From Planctomycetota bacterium (GTDB lineage Bacteria; Planctomycetota; Planctomycetia; Pirellulales; Pirellulaceae): a stretch of DNA of 26,776 nucleotides. Both the position numbers and the translations under genes were made by a program. How positions within the stretch are numbered: the first letter of the stretch is position 1; each line of letters starts with the position of its first letter. The notes beneath the pieces are model-generated. The model was given only the letters and a program-made list of their open reading frames with translations. It was not told where the DNA came from and ran no database searches. This document shows, piece after piece, positions 16,012 through 24,257 of this stretch. The stretch is from positions 1 to 26,776 of the forward strand of contig JAJSAJ010000267.1 of the NCBI GenBank assembly GCA_024274855.1, written 5' to 3'.

Positions 16012-17490
16012 TCAGTCCTTCTTCGCGGGCGTTGCTTGATTTTCCGACGCCTTCTCACTTGCGGGGACCGACGCGGCCTGACCGGCATTGGCATCCTGGT
16101 TCGCCGCCGGATTCATATCGATCGGCTTCAAACGTGGTTTTCCCGTGTCATCCGCGTCCTTCGCCTCCCCGCTCGCCGCAGCGCCCTGCGGTTTTTCAAT
16201 CCGAGTCACCGGTTCCTTCGACTTGACCGGCGCTGATGGGGCTGGAGTCGGCTCGGCCGGCTTCTGAAGGACAGTCGCCGGAGCTGGAACGTCGGGTGCC
16301 GGAACGGCCATGGCCGGAACGGCAGGAGCATAGTAGACGGACGTCGAATCATAAGTTACTGCTGGTGTGTCGAGCGGAACCTGCATGACAACGGTACGTG
16401 GCACATAACGTGTCGTCACATACGGCACCCATTTGGCAACCGTTTTTGGAACCTGTACCTTTCTGGTCTCTTGAACTATTCGGCAGACTTGAACCGGCAC
16501 CTTCTCAACACGTTGTTCATACTCAATGCGTTGTGTCCGCACGGGAATCTTGCGGACCATTTCTTGTCGTTCCCACCTGCAAACCTTAATCGGCACTTTA
16601 TAGGTAATGTTCTCAGTCACCGGACGTTGAACCGTGACCGGAACCTTCCGAACCTGAACCTCTTGCTGCATCCGGGTCACCTGAACTGGAATTTTCGTGA
16701 CGACCACTTCGTCCACGTAACGGGTTACTTGAACCGGGACCTTCTGAGTCACAACCTGCGGAACAAGGGTTGTCTGTGGAACTTGCTGGGCAACCACGTT
16801 CGGAACGTACTGGCGCTGAACCGTGCACGTACCCGGAGTCTTCTGGACAACCCAGTGACATCCTCGACGTTGATAGACAGTTTGTCCGGTGGCCGGGTCA
16901 ACATAATAGGAAGGCTGAAGCCACCGAAGCCGTGTCTGGGATTGGCCTGGATGATAGACCTGTTGGTCAATAAAACCGCCCCGATCGACGTATTGGGTCC
17001 GCATTGTGGTAACCGGCTGATAACAGGTCTGCGTGCGATCCTGCATGACTGTTTCGGTTACCGGTCTACGGACGACCGTGCGTTGCTCGCGATATTGCGT
17101 TTCGCACACCGGCTTGGAAACCACCACCCGCTCTTCACGCTCCTGAGTCTCCGTCACATACCGAACTTGCGTATACGAACGATCTTCGTATCGCGTTTCC
17201 CAGACCGGCTTGAGTACCGTGTAGCGTTCCTCACGCTCACTCGTTTCGATAACCGGTTTGGCGACCGTATAGCGACGTTCCTGTTGCTGTGTCTCCCACA
17301 CGGGCTTTTGAACCGTCACGGTCTGCTCTTCGAGCACCGTTTCATACTGCAGACGGTACGCCGTCACCTGCTGTGGCTCACAAACGGTCTTGTAGACCAA
17401 ACGGTAACTCTGGCAGACCTGACCTGAAGTCGGTTGCGTCATAAGCCCAGCCAACACCACCACGACCGACACGCGAACAATTGTATTCAT
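16012..17490 (-). CDS. YTV-type cell-surface repeat protein
   Basis: This 492-residue secreted protein has a signal peptide (residues 1-23, cleavage near TSGQ) and two repeat arrays. Residues 41-168 are eight ungapped 16-residue repeats of the YTV type (RYTVAKPVIETSEREE, RYTVLKPVWETRYEDR). Residues 169-236 form a linker (LRWLQPSYYVDPATGQTVYQ). Residues 251-378 are eight more ungapped 16-residue repeats of another kind (VPVQVTRYVDEVVVTK, IPVQVTRMQQEVQVRK). The tail from about 385 is rich in proline and alanine and probably disordered. YTV-domain proteins are a planctomycete family reported in the detergent-insoluble cell-wall fraction of Rhodopirellula baltica, so a structural envelope role is likely. 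The regular repeats suggest stacked beta-strands. Scattered cysteines (26, 37, 129, 156, 211, 222, 304, 336) could form disulfides. The ATG has GAGGTGAG upstream. Confidence 0.9.
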   Translation of the reverse strand: MNTIVRVSVVVVLAGLMTQPTSGQVCQSYRLVYKTVCEPQQVTAYRLQYETVLEEQTVTVQKPVWETQQQERRYTVAKPVIETSEREERYTVLKPVWETRYEDRSYTQVRYVTETQEREERVVVSKPVCETQYREQRTVVRRPVTETVMQDRTQTCYQPVTTMRTQYVDRGGFIDQQVYHPGQSQTRLRWLQPSYYVDPATGQTVYQRRGCHWVVQKTPGTCTVQRQYVPNVVAQQVPQTTLVPQVVTQKVPVQVTRYVDEVVVTKIPVQVTRMQQEVQVRKVPVTVQRPVTENITYKVPIKVCRWERQEMVRKIPVRTQRIEYEQRVEKVPVQVCRIVQETRKVQVPKTVAKWVPYVTTRYVPRTVVMQVPLDTPAVTYDSTSVYYAPAVPAMAVPAPDVPAPATVLQKPAEPTPAPSAPVKSKEPVTRIEKPQGAAASGEAKDADDTGKPRLKPIDMNPAANQDANAGQAASVPASEKASENQATPAKKD

Positions 17491-17904
17491 CGCCTAGCTC
17501 ACCTCACGCATTCAATGCCCAATGCCCAACGAATTCACTTCCACCCACGCCCAACACGTTGCCCGGGTAACACGGCGAGTTCTTTGCGTTGTCCGGTAAC
17601 CTCACGCACCATTGGAAAACGCATCCCACACCCGTAGACGGCCAACGACTCAGCAGATATGCAGTACGCGACCGCCAAGCCACGCAGAGAGACTGCCTAC
17701 ATCGAGTGTGCCGAACGGACCTTGCGCTGGCAAATCCCTATTCTTGAGGATTTCGAACAACTTTTCTTAAAGGTCCTGTTACATAATACCTTATGGCGAA
17801 AAAAAAACCTGAAGTTTCTTGGCTTCCGTGCCGACACCCCATTCCCCCGATTGATCGTAAACCGTGCCTCTTGCACGAACTACACCCATCATCCCTCCCA
17901 GTCA
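17491..17904. other. Intergenic region upstream of the YTV gene
   Basis: This 414-bp gap lies between the HEAT-repeat gene and the YTV gene, both on the minus strand. No coding frame is convincing. On the minus strand a run of nine T (17799-17807) follows a weak stem (AAGAAAC, loop TTCAG), which could be a poor intrinsic terminator for the HEAT gene. The YTV promoter must lie here, but no clear -35/-10 pair was found. Confidence 0.35.
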
Positions 17905-18933
17905 CTACATCCCCTGCAACCTATCATCTCCTGCCGAATTGCCGTTGAGCTGCACGAGAGCCCGCTTTGCATCCATGCGAAGCCGGCTGGACAAATCGCT
18001 TCGGACAGTTAGTTGATCGATGGCCACGCGCAGCGCCGCCAGATCGGACTGAGGAATCTGGTGGGCGAGTTGCACGGTCGCACGAATGCCATTGACAATG
18101 ACCGATGCCCGTTTCAGCGCGCGGCTGGCCGACGTTGTTTCTCCTTGTACAGCAGCAGGCGCATCCGCGTCCACCATTTCCAGAAGAACCGGAATCGCCC
18201 GCTCGTCACCGGATCGTGCCAGGCCGGTGGCCGCATTGTATCGCGTATTGGCGTGACCGTCATTCAGCATTCGAGCCAATCGATCCCGCGCCCGTGGACC
18301 ACCAATCACTCCCAAGACAAACGCGGCAGTTGCTCGCAGTTTGCTCGTTTCTCTTTCCGAATGCGCTTGCGTCGGGACACGGCTAGCCTGCAGAACGACG
18401 TCGATAAGGCGAGCTTGTGACACGACACGTTCTCGCCCCAGCGTATCCGATAGAATAGCGATGGACTCCAGAGCCGCGTAACGGACATCCATGACCGCAC
18501 CCGGCCGGCTCGATGCCGCCTCGACCAATACCGGCAACCCGTCATCGACTCGAAACTCGCCCAATGCGCGGCAGAGAAAGACTCGCAGACGAACATGGCT
18601 TTCGTCCGTGGCTGTCGCAGTCAGGTCGGATGCGAGGATCGCCACCAGTTGTCGACACAACTCGGAATCATCTTTCAGATCCTGATGGTCCGGACTTTGT
18701 AACAGGCGAGACATCGCATAAGCGCTCCACCAACTGTCTCGGTTAATGGGCTGCAGGTTGCTCACAAGCGACTTGGGATCATCGTTCGGATGGAGCATCC
18801 ACCGAATCGGCAACCAGATGGCAACCAAGATAACAACAAGGATCATTGGGATCACGAACAGTCGCACGGGAAGTCGCGTCGTGGATGACGCGACTTCTGT
18901 CTGAACGGGCTCGGGAGAACGCGGCGTTGACAT
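17905..18933 (-). CDS. Membrane-anchored HEAT-repeat protein
   Basis: This 342-residue protein has a short cytoplasmic N-terminus, one membrane helix at about 22-44 (LPVRLFVIPMILVVILVAIW) and a soluble region of HEAT-like helical repeats. Repeat units visible include RLRVFLCRALGEFRVDDGLPVLVEA, DVRYAALESIAILSD, LRATAAFVLGVIGGPRARDRLA and NTRYNAATGLARSGDERAIPVLLEM. Such repeats bind proteins, and nothing points to an enzyme. With one N-terminal anchor the repeats should face the periplasm. The partner is unknown. It is followed by the YTV gene on the same strand after 414 bp, which gives only weak evidence of linkage. Confidence 0.85.
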   Translation of the reverse strand: MSTPRSPEPVQTEVASSTTRLPVRLFVIPMILVVILVAIWLPIRWMLHPNDDPKSLVSNLQPINRDSWWSAYAMSRLLQSPDHQDLKDDSELCRQLVAILASDLTATATDESHVRLRVFLCRALGEFRVDDGLPVLVEAASSRPGAVMDVRYAALESIAILSDTLGRERVVSQARLIDVVLQASRVPTQAHSERETSKLRATAAFVLGVIGGPRARDRLARMLNDGHANTRYNAATGLARSGDERAIPVLLEMVDADAPAAVQGETTSASRALKRASVIVNGIRATVQLAHQIPQSDLAALRVAIDQLTVRSDLSSRLRMDAKRALVQLNGNSAGDDRLQGM

Positions 18934-19006
18934 ACCAGATAGCCTCGAGTGTCTTGCAATTGCAACACGGCGTTTTTTGACACAAAAGCGGTCGCAAAAC
19001 CAGCAA

Positions 19007-19133
19007 GTAACCGTTCACGGAATGTAGGCCGCCGGCTCGCTTCCAAGGGGTCAGACCCATTTTCGGCGACAAAATGGGTTCGCGTAAAGAAACGCTTTCT
19101 CCGCCGAAAATTGCGTCAGACCCCAGCGGCGTG
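19007..19133. repeat. 127-bp dispersed hairpin repeat, copy B
   Basis: This is the second copy of the repeat at 15863-15989, in the same orientation and with eight mismatches by hand count. The core inverted repeat is at 19047-19124, with the arms GGGGTCAGACCCATTTTCGG and CCGAAAATTGCGTCAGACCCC. Several mismatches fall in the loop, while the arms are mostly conserved, as expected for a hairpin-forming repeat. It occupies the divergent gap between the HEAT gene and the lipoate ligase gene. Confidence 0.85.
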
Positions 19134-19273
19134 GAACAACCGCCACTTCATCGACGATTCGCGACTCGGCCGCCCATGGACAAATAGCTCTCTTCAGTGT
19201 AGAAGCAGCACTGGGACCGGGAAAGGTCCAATTGCAAAATGCACGATCGGCAACGTACTGTAAAGATCCGTCC

Positions 19274-19993
19274 ATGCAATTCCTCGATTTGACATTGCCA
19301 ACCGCTGCCGAAAACCTGGCATTGGATCACGCATTACTGGAGCAGGCCGAACGGGCTCAAGGTCCCGGCGAACAATTGCGGATTTGGGAGCCGGACAGCC
19401 CCTTTGTGGTCGTCGGCCGCTCGTCACGGGTTGCCACTGAAGTAAATCTGGAAGCCTGCCGGCGGGACCAGATCCCCGTGTTACGGCGAGGCAGTGGTGG
19501 CGCTGCTGTCGTCGCCGGCCCCGGTTGCCTGATGTATGCGGTCGTACTGAGTTGCCGGCGCCGACCGGAACTTCGCATGGTCGATCAAGCACACCGATTC
19601 GTCTTGGGGGTCCTGGCGGACGCACTGCGATCGTTGGATGCCGATCTTGAAATATCGGGAATCAGTGATCTGACGCGACACGGACGCAAGTTCTCCGGCA
19701 ACAGCCTGCGGTGCAAACGTAACCATGTATTGTACCACGGCACAATCCTTTACGACTTTTCGTTGCCTTCCATTGGACGGTATCTCAAGACACCGCCAAG
19801 GCAACCGGACTATCGACGGCAACGTCCGCATGATGCGTTTGTCGGCAACTTCCCCGCGAACCAGGAAGCATTACGTCACGTCATCAGGCAGGCTTGGCAG
19901 GCCGATCAGGCCACCCGGCAATGGACCCGGAAGGAAGTCGCCGAGTTGGTTGCAAGTCGATACAGCGCGGAGACGTGGAATTATCGACTATGA
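19274..19993 (+). CDS. Lipoate-protein ligase A-like protein (BPL_LplA_LipB family)
   Basis: This 239-residue protein of the biotin/lipoate ligase fold would attach lipoate or a related acyl group to a lysine of E2 or H proteins. Visible motifs are WEPDSPFVVVGRS (38-50), RRGSGGAAV (71-79; usual form RR.SGGGAV), the ligase-type segment GRKFSGNS with the candidate catalytic lysine K139, and YHGTILYDFSL (154-164). It lacks the C-terminal accessory domain of the longer E. coli enzyme (338 residues), so activation might be separate, or it might be an octanoyltransferase-like member; the lysine favours ligase-type chemistry. The frame extends upstream to a TTG at 19232, but the ATG at 19274 starts the conserved domain and is preferred, although no clear Shine-Dalgarno is seen. 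The stop overlaps the next start (ATGA). Confidence 0.85.
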   Translation: MQFLDLTLPTAAENLALDHALLEQAERAQGPGEQLRIWEPDSPFVVVGRSSRVATEVNLEACRRDQIPVLRRGSGGAAVVAGPGCLMYAVVLSCRRRPELRMVDQAHRFVLGVLADALRSLDADLEISGISDLTRHGRKFSGNSLRCKRNHVLYHGTILYDFSLPSIGRYLKTPPRQPDYRRQRPHDAFVGNFPANQEALRHVIRQAWQADQATRQWTRKEVAELVASRYSAETWNYRL

Positions 19994-20730
19994 GCAACTA
20001 CCCGAACGAGGAGAGGGCGGCCCACGGATTTCATAAATGGCTGCTGATTCTCACGCTGATACCACTCTGCTGGCTGTTGATGATGGTGGTTCACGAGTTG
20101 GGTCATGTGGCAGCAGCCTGGCTGACCGGCGGTACAATCGAACGGGTGGTTCTACATCCGCTTTCTATCTCACGTACCGATCTAACCAGCAACCCACACC
20201 CGCTGTTGGTCGCCTGGGGCGGGCCGATATTCGGCGCGCTGGCCCCCCTGCTGCTTGTGGCTGCTAGTTTGGTGAGCCGCCTGCCCACAGCGCATATTGC
20301 CCGCTTTTTTTCAGGTTTCTGCCTGATCGCCAATGGTTGTTACATGGCGTTCGGATCGATCGATGGGGTGGGGGATGCGGGAACGATCTTGGATTTGGGA
20401 AGTCCAAGGTGGTTACTTTGGAGTTTTGGTGCGATCACAATCCCAGCCGGCCTGGCACTTTGGCATCGCCTTGGTCCCCGTTTCGGAATCGGAGCCTCAT
20501 CGCAACCGGTCTCGAAATGGGCCAGTTATGGTCTGCTTATGGCCCTCGTGTTCGTAATTCTGGTCGAATTGTGGTGGCAATCGGAGGGGGCGGTTGGGGC
20601 CCCGAGCGGTAGCTTGGAGTTGGTTGTGGCCCTGCAGGCCGTGCGTGACCGCCGGTTTTGCGCCGGTCCGCGGCCGGCGATGCTTGACAGTCGGACGGGC
20701 CCTGCAAGAATGCGTGCGTGGAGGTTCTGA
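19990..20730 (+). CDS. M50-like membrane metalloprotease
   Basis: This 246-residue polytopic membrane protein has HELGH (35-39) in a hydrophobic helix (LLMMVVHELGHVAAAWLTGG), the zinc-binding motif of M50 (site-2) proteases. ERVVLHPLSISRTDL and LVAWGGPIFGALAPLL follow. FGSIDGVGDAG (121-131) offers aspartates (D125, D129) as the third zinc ligand. Helices are at about 17-45, 72-97, 105-122, 140-158 and 180-195. The start is the ATG at 19990, overlapping the previous stop by ATGA. The longer frame to 19894 only reads through the ligase gene. The last 40 residues look atypical and overlap a likely promoter for the next gene. The substrate is unknown. Confidence 0.82.
   Translation: MSNYPNEERAAHGFHKWLLILTLIPLCWLLMMVVHELGHVAAAWLTGGTIERVVLHPLSISRTDLTSNPHPLLVAWGGPIFGALAPLLLVAASLVSRLPTAHIARFFSGFCLIANGCYMAFGSIDGVGDAGTILDLGSPRWLLWSFGAITIPAGLALWHRLGPRFGIGASSQPVSKWASYGLLMALVFVILVELWWQSEGAVGAPSGSLELVVALQAVRDRRFCAGPRPAMLDSRTGPARMRAWRF
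20684..20711 (+). promoter_or_regulatory. Possible internal promoter for the VWA gene
   Basis: A perfect -35 box TTGACA (20684-20689), a 16-nt spacer and AAGAAT (20706-20711, 4/6 match) lie inside the 3' end of the M50 gene. A strong ribosome site GGAGG (20720-20724) follows, seven bases before the ATG at 20732. Transcription from here would leave only a very short leader. It would let the VWA gene be expressed apart from the two upstream genes. Confidence 0.4.
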
Positions 20731-20731
20731 A

Positions 20732-21889
20732 ATGCGCATGACTTGCATTCACTGTGGTAAGGCTTTTTCCATCACCGCCGACCAGTTGGGCGGAACAGGT
20801 CGATGCCCACACTGTCACGACGAAATCCGCCTGCCAAAGGCAACCGATCATGGCGAGCTGCTGCCCGCGCCAACGGCGCGATCCCATTGGACGCGCAACT
20901 CCATGTCCGGGCTTGTTTCTCTGTTATTCCACATGACCTTGATTCTGGTCCTGGCGCTAATCAGCTACGATGCATCGAGTGGTGAAGGGCTTGGTGATGA
21001 TGTCCTGATTGGGAAACTGCCTTCGGAAAAACTGGGAGATTCCGAGGAACAGCAACTCGAGGCTGCAGAGGTCGTAACCCAAGCAAGTAGCGACTTTGAT
21101 GAAATGCTGGATGTCGAACCGCCAGTCAGTCCATCGGACGCAACAGCCACTCAGGAGGAGATTGTCATCGCTTCCCCATCAACTGGTGGAGGCCCATCGG
21201 GTGCGTTCGATCTGGGCGCCGTTGCCATCGGTGGTGGCTCGATGGCAGGTGGCAGCTGGGATGGACTGTTACAGTCCCTTCGTCGCCATGGCCTGGATAT
21301 CGTGATCACCTTCGACAGCACCGGAAGTATGCAAGGGGAAATTGACCAAGTAAAAAAGCAGATCGCGCGAATCGGCTCGACATTGCTGCATTTAGTTCCG
21401 AAAGCCCGCATTAGCATTTGCACGTACCGAGACCAAAGCGACCGCTACCTGGTGCGGGGCCTTCCATTGACCAGCGACATTCAGAGTATTCGGAGCTACC
21501 TGGGAGATATCGGCGCGGCCGGCGGTGGTGACCATCCCGAAGCGGTTGATGAGGGTCTGCAGTGGGCAATCCAGAAAAACCGATTCCGCCCGCGAGCCCG
21601 CAAAGTTATCCTGCTGTTCGGCGACGCGCCGCCGCATCAAGCCAATCTGGGAAAATGCCTGCGACTCGCTTCCGATTTCCATGGACAGCAAAAGGGAATC
21701 GTCAGCACGGTCACATGCCGATCGGGACGTAAGATCCCAGCTTTTGTTCAAATCGCCGAGGTCGGTGGCGGCGAAGCATTCTTGACTTCGGATGAACGCC
21801 AAATCATGACGCAGCTGATCGTCTTGGTTTTCGGCAGTCGCCACCGAGCGAAAGTGCTTGAGGCATTCAAGCTGATGAAAAAGAACTGA
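20732..21889 (+). CDS. Zinc-ribbon / TM / VWA-domain protein
   Basis: This 385-residue protein begins with a zinc ribbon (CIHC at 5-8 and CPHC at 25-28, MJ0042-like). One membrane helix follows (about 57-79), then an acidic linker (80-185) and a C-terminal VWA domain (about 187-385). The VWA metal site is DSTGS (195-199), with the further motifs AGGGDHPEAVDEGL and KVILLFGDAPPH. Similar VWA domains occur in vWA/alpha-kinase-associated and planctomycete proteins. The start at 20732 is fixed by GGAGG seven bases upstream and by the zinc ribbon beginning there. The frame to 20594 is a read-through of the M50 gene. It starts one base after the M50 stop codon. A signalling or adhesion role across the membrane is possible but unproven. 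Confidence 0.87.
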   Translation: MRMTCIHCGKAFSITADQLGGTGRCPHCHDEIRLPKATDHGELLPAPTARSHWTRNSMSGLVSLLFHMTLILVLALISYDASSGEGLGDDVLIGKLPSEKLGDSEEQQLEAAEVVTQASSDFDEMLDVEPPVSPSDATATQEEIVIASPSTGGGPSGAFDLGAVAIGGGSMAGGSWDGLLQSLRRHGLDIVITFDSTGSMQGEIDQVKKQIARIGSTLLHLVPKARISICTYRDQSDRYLVRGLPLTSDIQSIRSYLGDIGAAGGGDHPEAVDEGLQWAIQKNRFRPRARKVILLFGDAPPHQANLGKCLRLASDFHGQQKGIVSTVTCRSGRKIPAFVQIAEVGGGEAFLTSDERQIMTQLIVLVFGSRHRAKVLEAFKLMKKN

Positions 21890-21916
21890 ACCGGTCCATC
21901 AGTCCGCGAACTCGCC

Positions 21917-22771
21917 TCAGCCACCGTGCGAACTCGAATCCGAATCGGTGTGGTCCGGCTCTGTCCACGGATTCGGCCAATCCCCCCAATGCTCCAGATA
22001 GATCGCATACGCCTTTGATTGCTCGCGATGCTCGGTCAGCCACTGCTTGGTACCGGCAATCAGCTCCTGTTCGCGCTGGAGCGTCACGCGTCCGAGTAAG
22101 ACACAGGTTCGCAGAAAAACAAAATACGTATCCAATACATCACAACGACAGTAGTCATTGATTTCAGCCACCCGACCTTGGTCATACAAGTCTTGAACCA
22201 TATGCCCTTGAATGTCCATCTTCCCGGGTTTACCAAGCAATGTTGCAGCCAGATTCAACCCACCCGTGAATCGCGTGGCCCCAAAGTTCGTCAGCACATC
22301 GTGAAGATCCAGATGTGAATCAAGATTGTATCGATTGCGACGCTGCTCGTATGACCGGCCTTGAAGATTGAACCAGTCTGGGATGCTGATCCCGTAACGA
22401 AATGCGGCCAATTCCATCAAGGGAACATCGAACGTGCGTCCGTTGAAGCTGACCAGCGTCGGGCGCCCGTATGCACTCCACCCTCGCCAAAAATGATCGG
22501 TGATCACATAGGGCCGGAACTCAGGCTCGTCCAGCACAACGAGGTCGATCAGCCGAAGATCCCCACTCACCTTGGCAATGGCGACGGAGATCGGCTGTTG
22601 AAAGGTGTAGGGTATGAAGTCCGAACCATGTTTTTCAATTAACGCCGCCCGGTAATGGGCAATTGCTTCGGCCGGGTCGAGATTCTGCCCCGGATAACGA
22701 ATTTTGGATACCAACTCCCCGTCCGCGACACTCTCAATATCGAAGACCAAATAATGAACGTCGGTCGCCAC
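21917..22771 (-). CDS. Predicted 3'-5' exonuclease (PolB exonuclease-like)
   Basis: This 284-residue protein belongs to the predicted 3'-5' exonuclease family related to the proofreading domain of DNA polymerase B. It shows Exo I FDIES (D11, E13), Exo II VSFNGRTFDVPL (D115) and Exo III YCRCDVLDTY (Y207, D211), all expected for a DEDD-type metal-dependent nuclease. There is no membrane segment, so it should be cytoplasmic and act in DNA repair or processing. The start is GTG at 22769-22771, with AAGGGGA upstream on the minus strand. It converges on the VWA gene with only 27 bp between the stops, leaving no room for a separate terminator. Confidence 0.92.
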   Translation of the reverse strand: MATDVHYLVFDIESVADGELVSKIRYPGQNLDPAEAIAHYRAALIEKHGSDFIPYTFQQPISVAIAKVSGDLRLIDLVVLDEPEFRPYVITDHFWRGWSAYGRPTLVSFNGRTFDVPLMELAAFRYGISIPDWFNLQGRSYEQRRNRYNLDSHLDLHDVLTNFGATRFTGGLNLAATLLGKPGKMDIQGHMVQDLYDQGRVAEINDYCRCDVLDTYFVFLRTCVLLGRVTLQREQELIAGTKQWLTEHREQSKAYAIYLEHWGDWPNPWTEPDHTDSDSSSHGG

Positions 22772-23294
22772 GGCATTCCCCTTTCATCGGCGGAAGCATG
22801 TGAGATAACACTCCAAAGCGGCAGCCTCGGAGCTAAACAGGAAAAACATCCGAACTTGCCTCGCTCCTGCCGACCCCTTGATATCAGGCCAATATGTTAG
22901 ACCCTGATCGTAAGCTGGTCCAGCAGCAGGCAAACAGGTCCCCGTCTGCAGTTCCAGACATCTTGCCGCATCTTGGATTATCCCAAGTCCCGCTCGGCAA
23001 GCGGGACCTACCCGGACCATCTTGTGATCAAGGCCACATGTTCTTTTGGTGGCCCAGAAACCAAACAACCCAGGCAAGATAGCGATACTTGGCAACCTAA
23101 ACAAGACTCCAAACGAAATCACTGGACGGAAACCACAACTTGAGCTTAGTTCAGGTAAACTTGGGGGGTGGTACGGGCCGAAATAACGAGATGAACAGAA
23201 CAAGTCTTCAGACGATTCCATTGGTTACCGCGACCGGTCGTTTCCGTGGTGACCGGATCGATGATCGTATTCTACCGACTCAGGGAAGAGTCCA
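22772..23294. other. Divergent intergenic region with a hairpin
   Basis: This 523-bp gap lies between the minus-strand exonuclease gene and the plus-strand glycosyltransferase gene. It contains a clear hairpin, GTCCCGCT-CGGCA-AGCGGGAC, at 22987-23007, which looks like another REP-type palindrome. An open frame of 145 codons on the minus strand (22784-23221) runs through this hairpin and has no family features, so I do not call it a gene. Confidence 0.4.
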
Positions 23295-23939
23295 GTGTTT
23301 CGACTTTCCATCGTAATTCCGTGCCCCAAGGACACATCGCATTTTGAAGCCACTCTGGCTTCGGTATTGCAAAACCGTCCAATGGACACCGAGATTCTGG
23401 TCGTTCAGCCGTGGGCTTATGATGACCCTTATGATCTGGCAGGCGAGGTCCATTTCGTCGAAGCAGCTCCTGATTCGACGTACGTGGACTTGATCAATCG
23501 AGGCATCGAGCAGGCCACCGCGGACATCGTCCATGTGCTGGCGTGCGGAACAGAAGTTTGCGAGACATGGACCGACGCTGCGTTGCGTCATTTTGACGAA
23601 CCGACGCTGGGCAGCGTCGCGCCAACATTGATATCCGCTCCAGACGCCAACAAGCTCCAAACGGCAGGATTAACCTACGGCGTGGGAGGATGTCGCAAAC
23701 TGCGACGGTGCCGAACTTGGCTCCGGTTCTTCGAAGCTCCCGTACTGGGCCCGACTTTGACCGCTGCCTTCTATCGTCGATCGGCCGTACTGGAGGCAGG
23801 CGGCTTTTGCGTTTCTCTTGGCAAGCAATTTGCAGACGTCGATATGGGATTGGCGCTCAAGCAGCGGGGCTTTCGATCGACTCATGAAGCTGAATCGGTT
23901 GTCCGGTTTCTTGAGTCATCCAAACAAGATCAACTTTAA
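23295..23939 (+). CDS. Family 2-like glycosyltransferase, truncated by an in-frame stop
   Basis: This 214-residue product has a GT-A fold typical of glycosyltransferase family 2: LSIVIPCPKD at the N-terminus, TEILVVQPWA, EQATADIVHVLACGTEV (the DxD-like region, here lacking a clear DxD), ALRHFDEPTLGSVAP, and DVDMGLALKQRG (181-192) in place of the usual ED...R.G motif. The start is GTG at 23295, with GGGAAGAG upstream. The frame ends in TAA at 23937-23939. The same frame then continues for 105 codons with sequence that reads like the C-terminus of such enzymes, so the gene was probably about 320 codons long. The short product keeps the nucleotide-sugar fold but loses its C-terminal helices, so activity is uncertain. 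Alternatives are a sequencing error or stop-codon readthrough. Confidence 0.8.
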   Translation: MFRLSIVIPCPKDTSHFEATLASVLQNRPMDTEILVVQPWAYDDPYDLAGEVHFVEAAPDSTYVDLINRGIEQATADIVHVLACGTEVCETWTDAALRHFDEPTLGSVAPTLISAPDANKLQTAGLTYGVGGCRKLRRCRTWLRFFEAPVLGPTLTAAFYRRSAVLEAGGFCVSLGKQFADVDMGLALKQRGFRSTHEAESVVRFLESSKQDQL

Positions 23940-24257
23940 TTCAAGACAGGCCTCAAGGCGGAACGTTTATTTTGGCGTCACGCCACGTTGGTCGGTTGGC
24001 CTCGATCGGTCGTCTGGCATGTGGGAACGTTCACTGCCGAATTAGCTCGGAACTTCTACCGACCGCAAGTGTGTCTGCAAGTGCTCGGCCGAATTGTCGC
24101 AAGCATTGAGTCTCTGGCGGGTAAGAGCAGTCATCAAGGACGAACGGCGTCGACTCATTGTTCCGATAAGCAACCCGACCATGGTGTCCGTCCCGCGTCC
24201 GTCAGCCTTTCAACTCAGTCAGGCGATGCGACGGACCGACGATGTGACGCGGCGTAG
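23940..24257 (+). pseudogene. Severed C-terminal part of the glycosyltransferase
   Basis: This stretch continues the glycosyltransferase reading frame directly after its TAA, with no shift, and stays open for 105 codons. It reads FKTGLKAERLFWRHATLVGW..., then SVVWHVGTFTAELARNF and LQVLGRIVASIESLAGK. The GL.AERLFWR start and the helical tail are what I expect at the C-terminal end of planctomycete family 2 glycosyltransferases. It has no start codon with a good ribosome site of its own. Its last 43 bases overlap the end of the convergent small membrane-protein gene, so the original stop may have been earlier. Confidence 0.6.

Noticed and set aside
16471..17427. A 318-codon plus-strand frame
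   Set aside because: It is antisense to the YTV repeat protein; the regular repeats in the real gene keep stops out of the opposite strand.
19232..19273. Longer lipoate ligase start at TTG
   Set aside because: The extra 14 residues are not part of the domain, and the ATG at 19274 directly begins the conserved MQFLDLTL strand.
22784..23221. A 145-codon minus-strand frame upstream of the exonuclease gene
   Set aside because: It reads through a REP-like hairpin at 22987-23007, shows no domain or ribosome site, and is rich in cysteine and proline like a chance frame.
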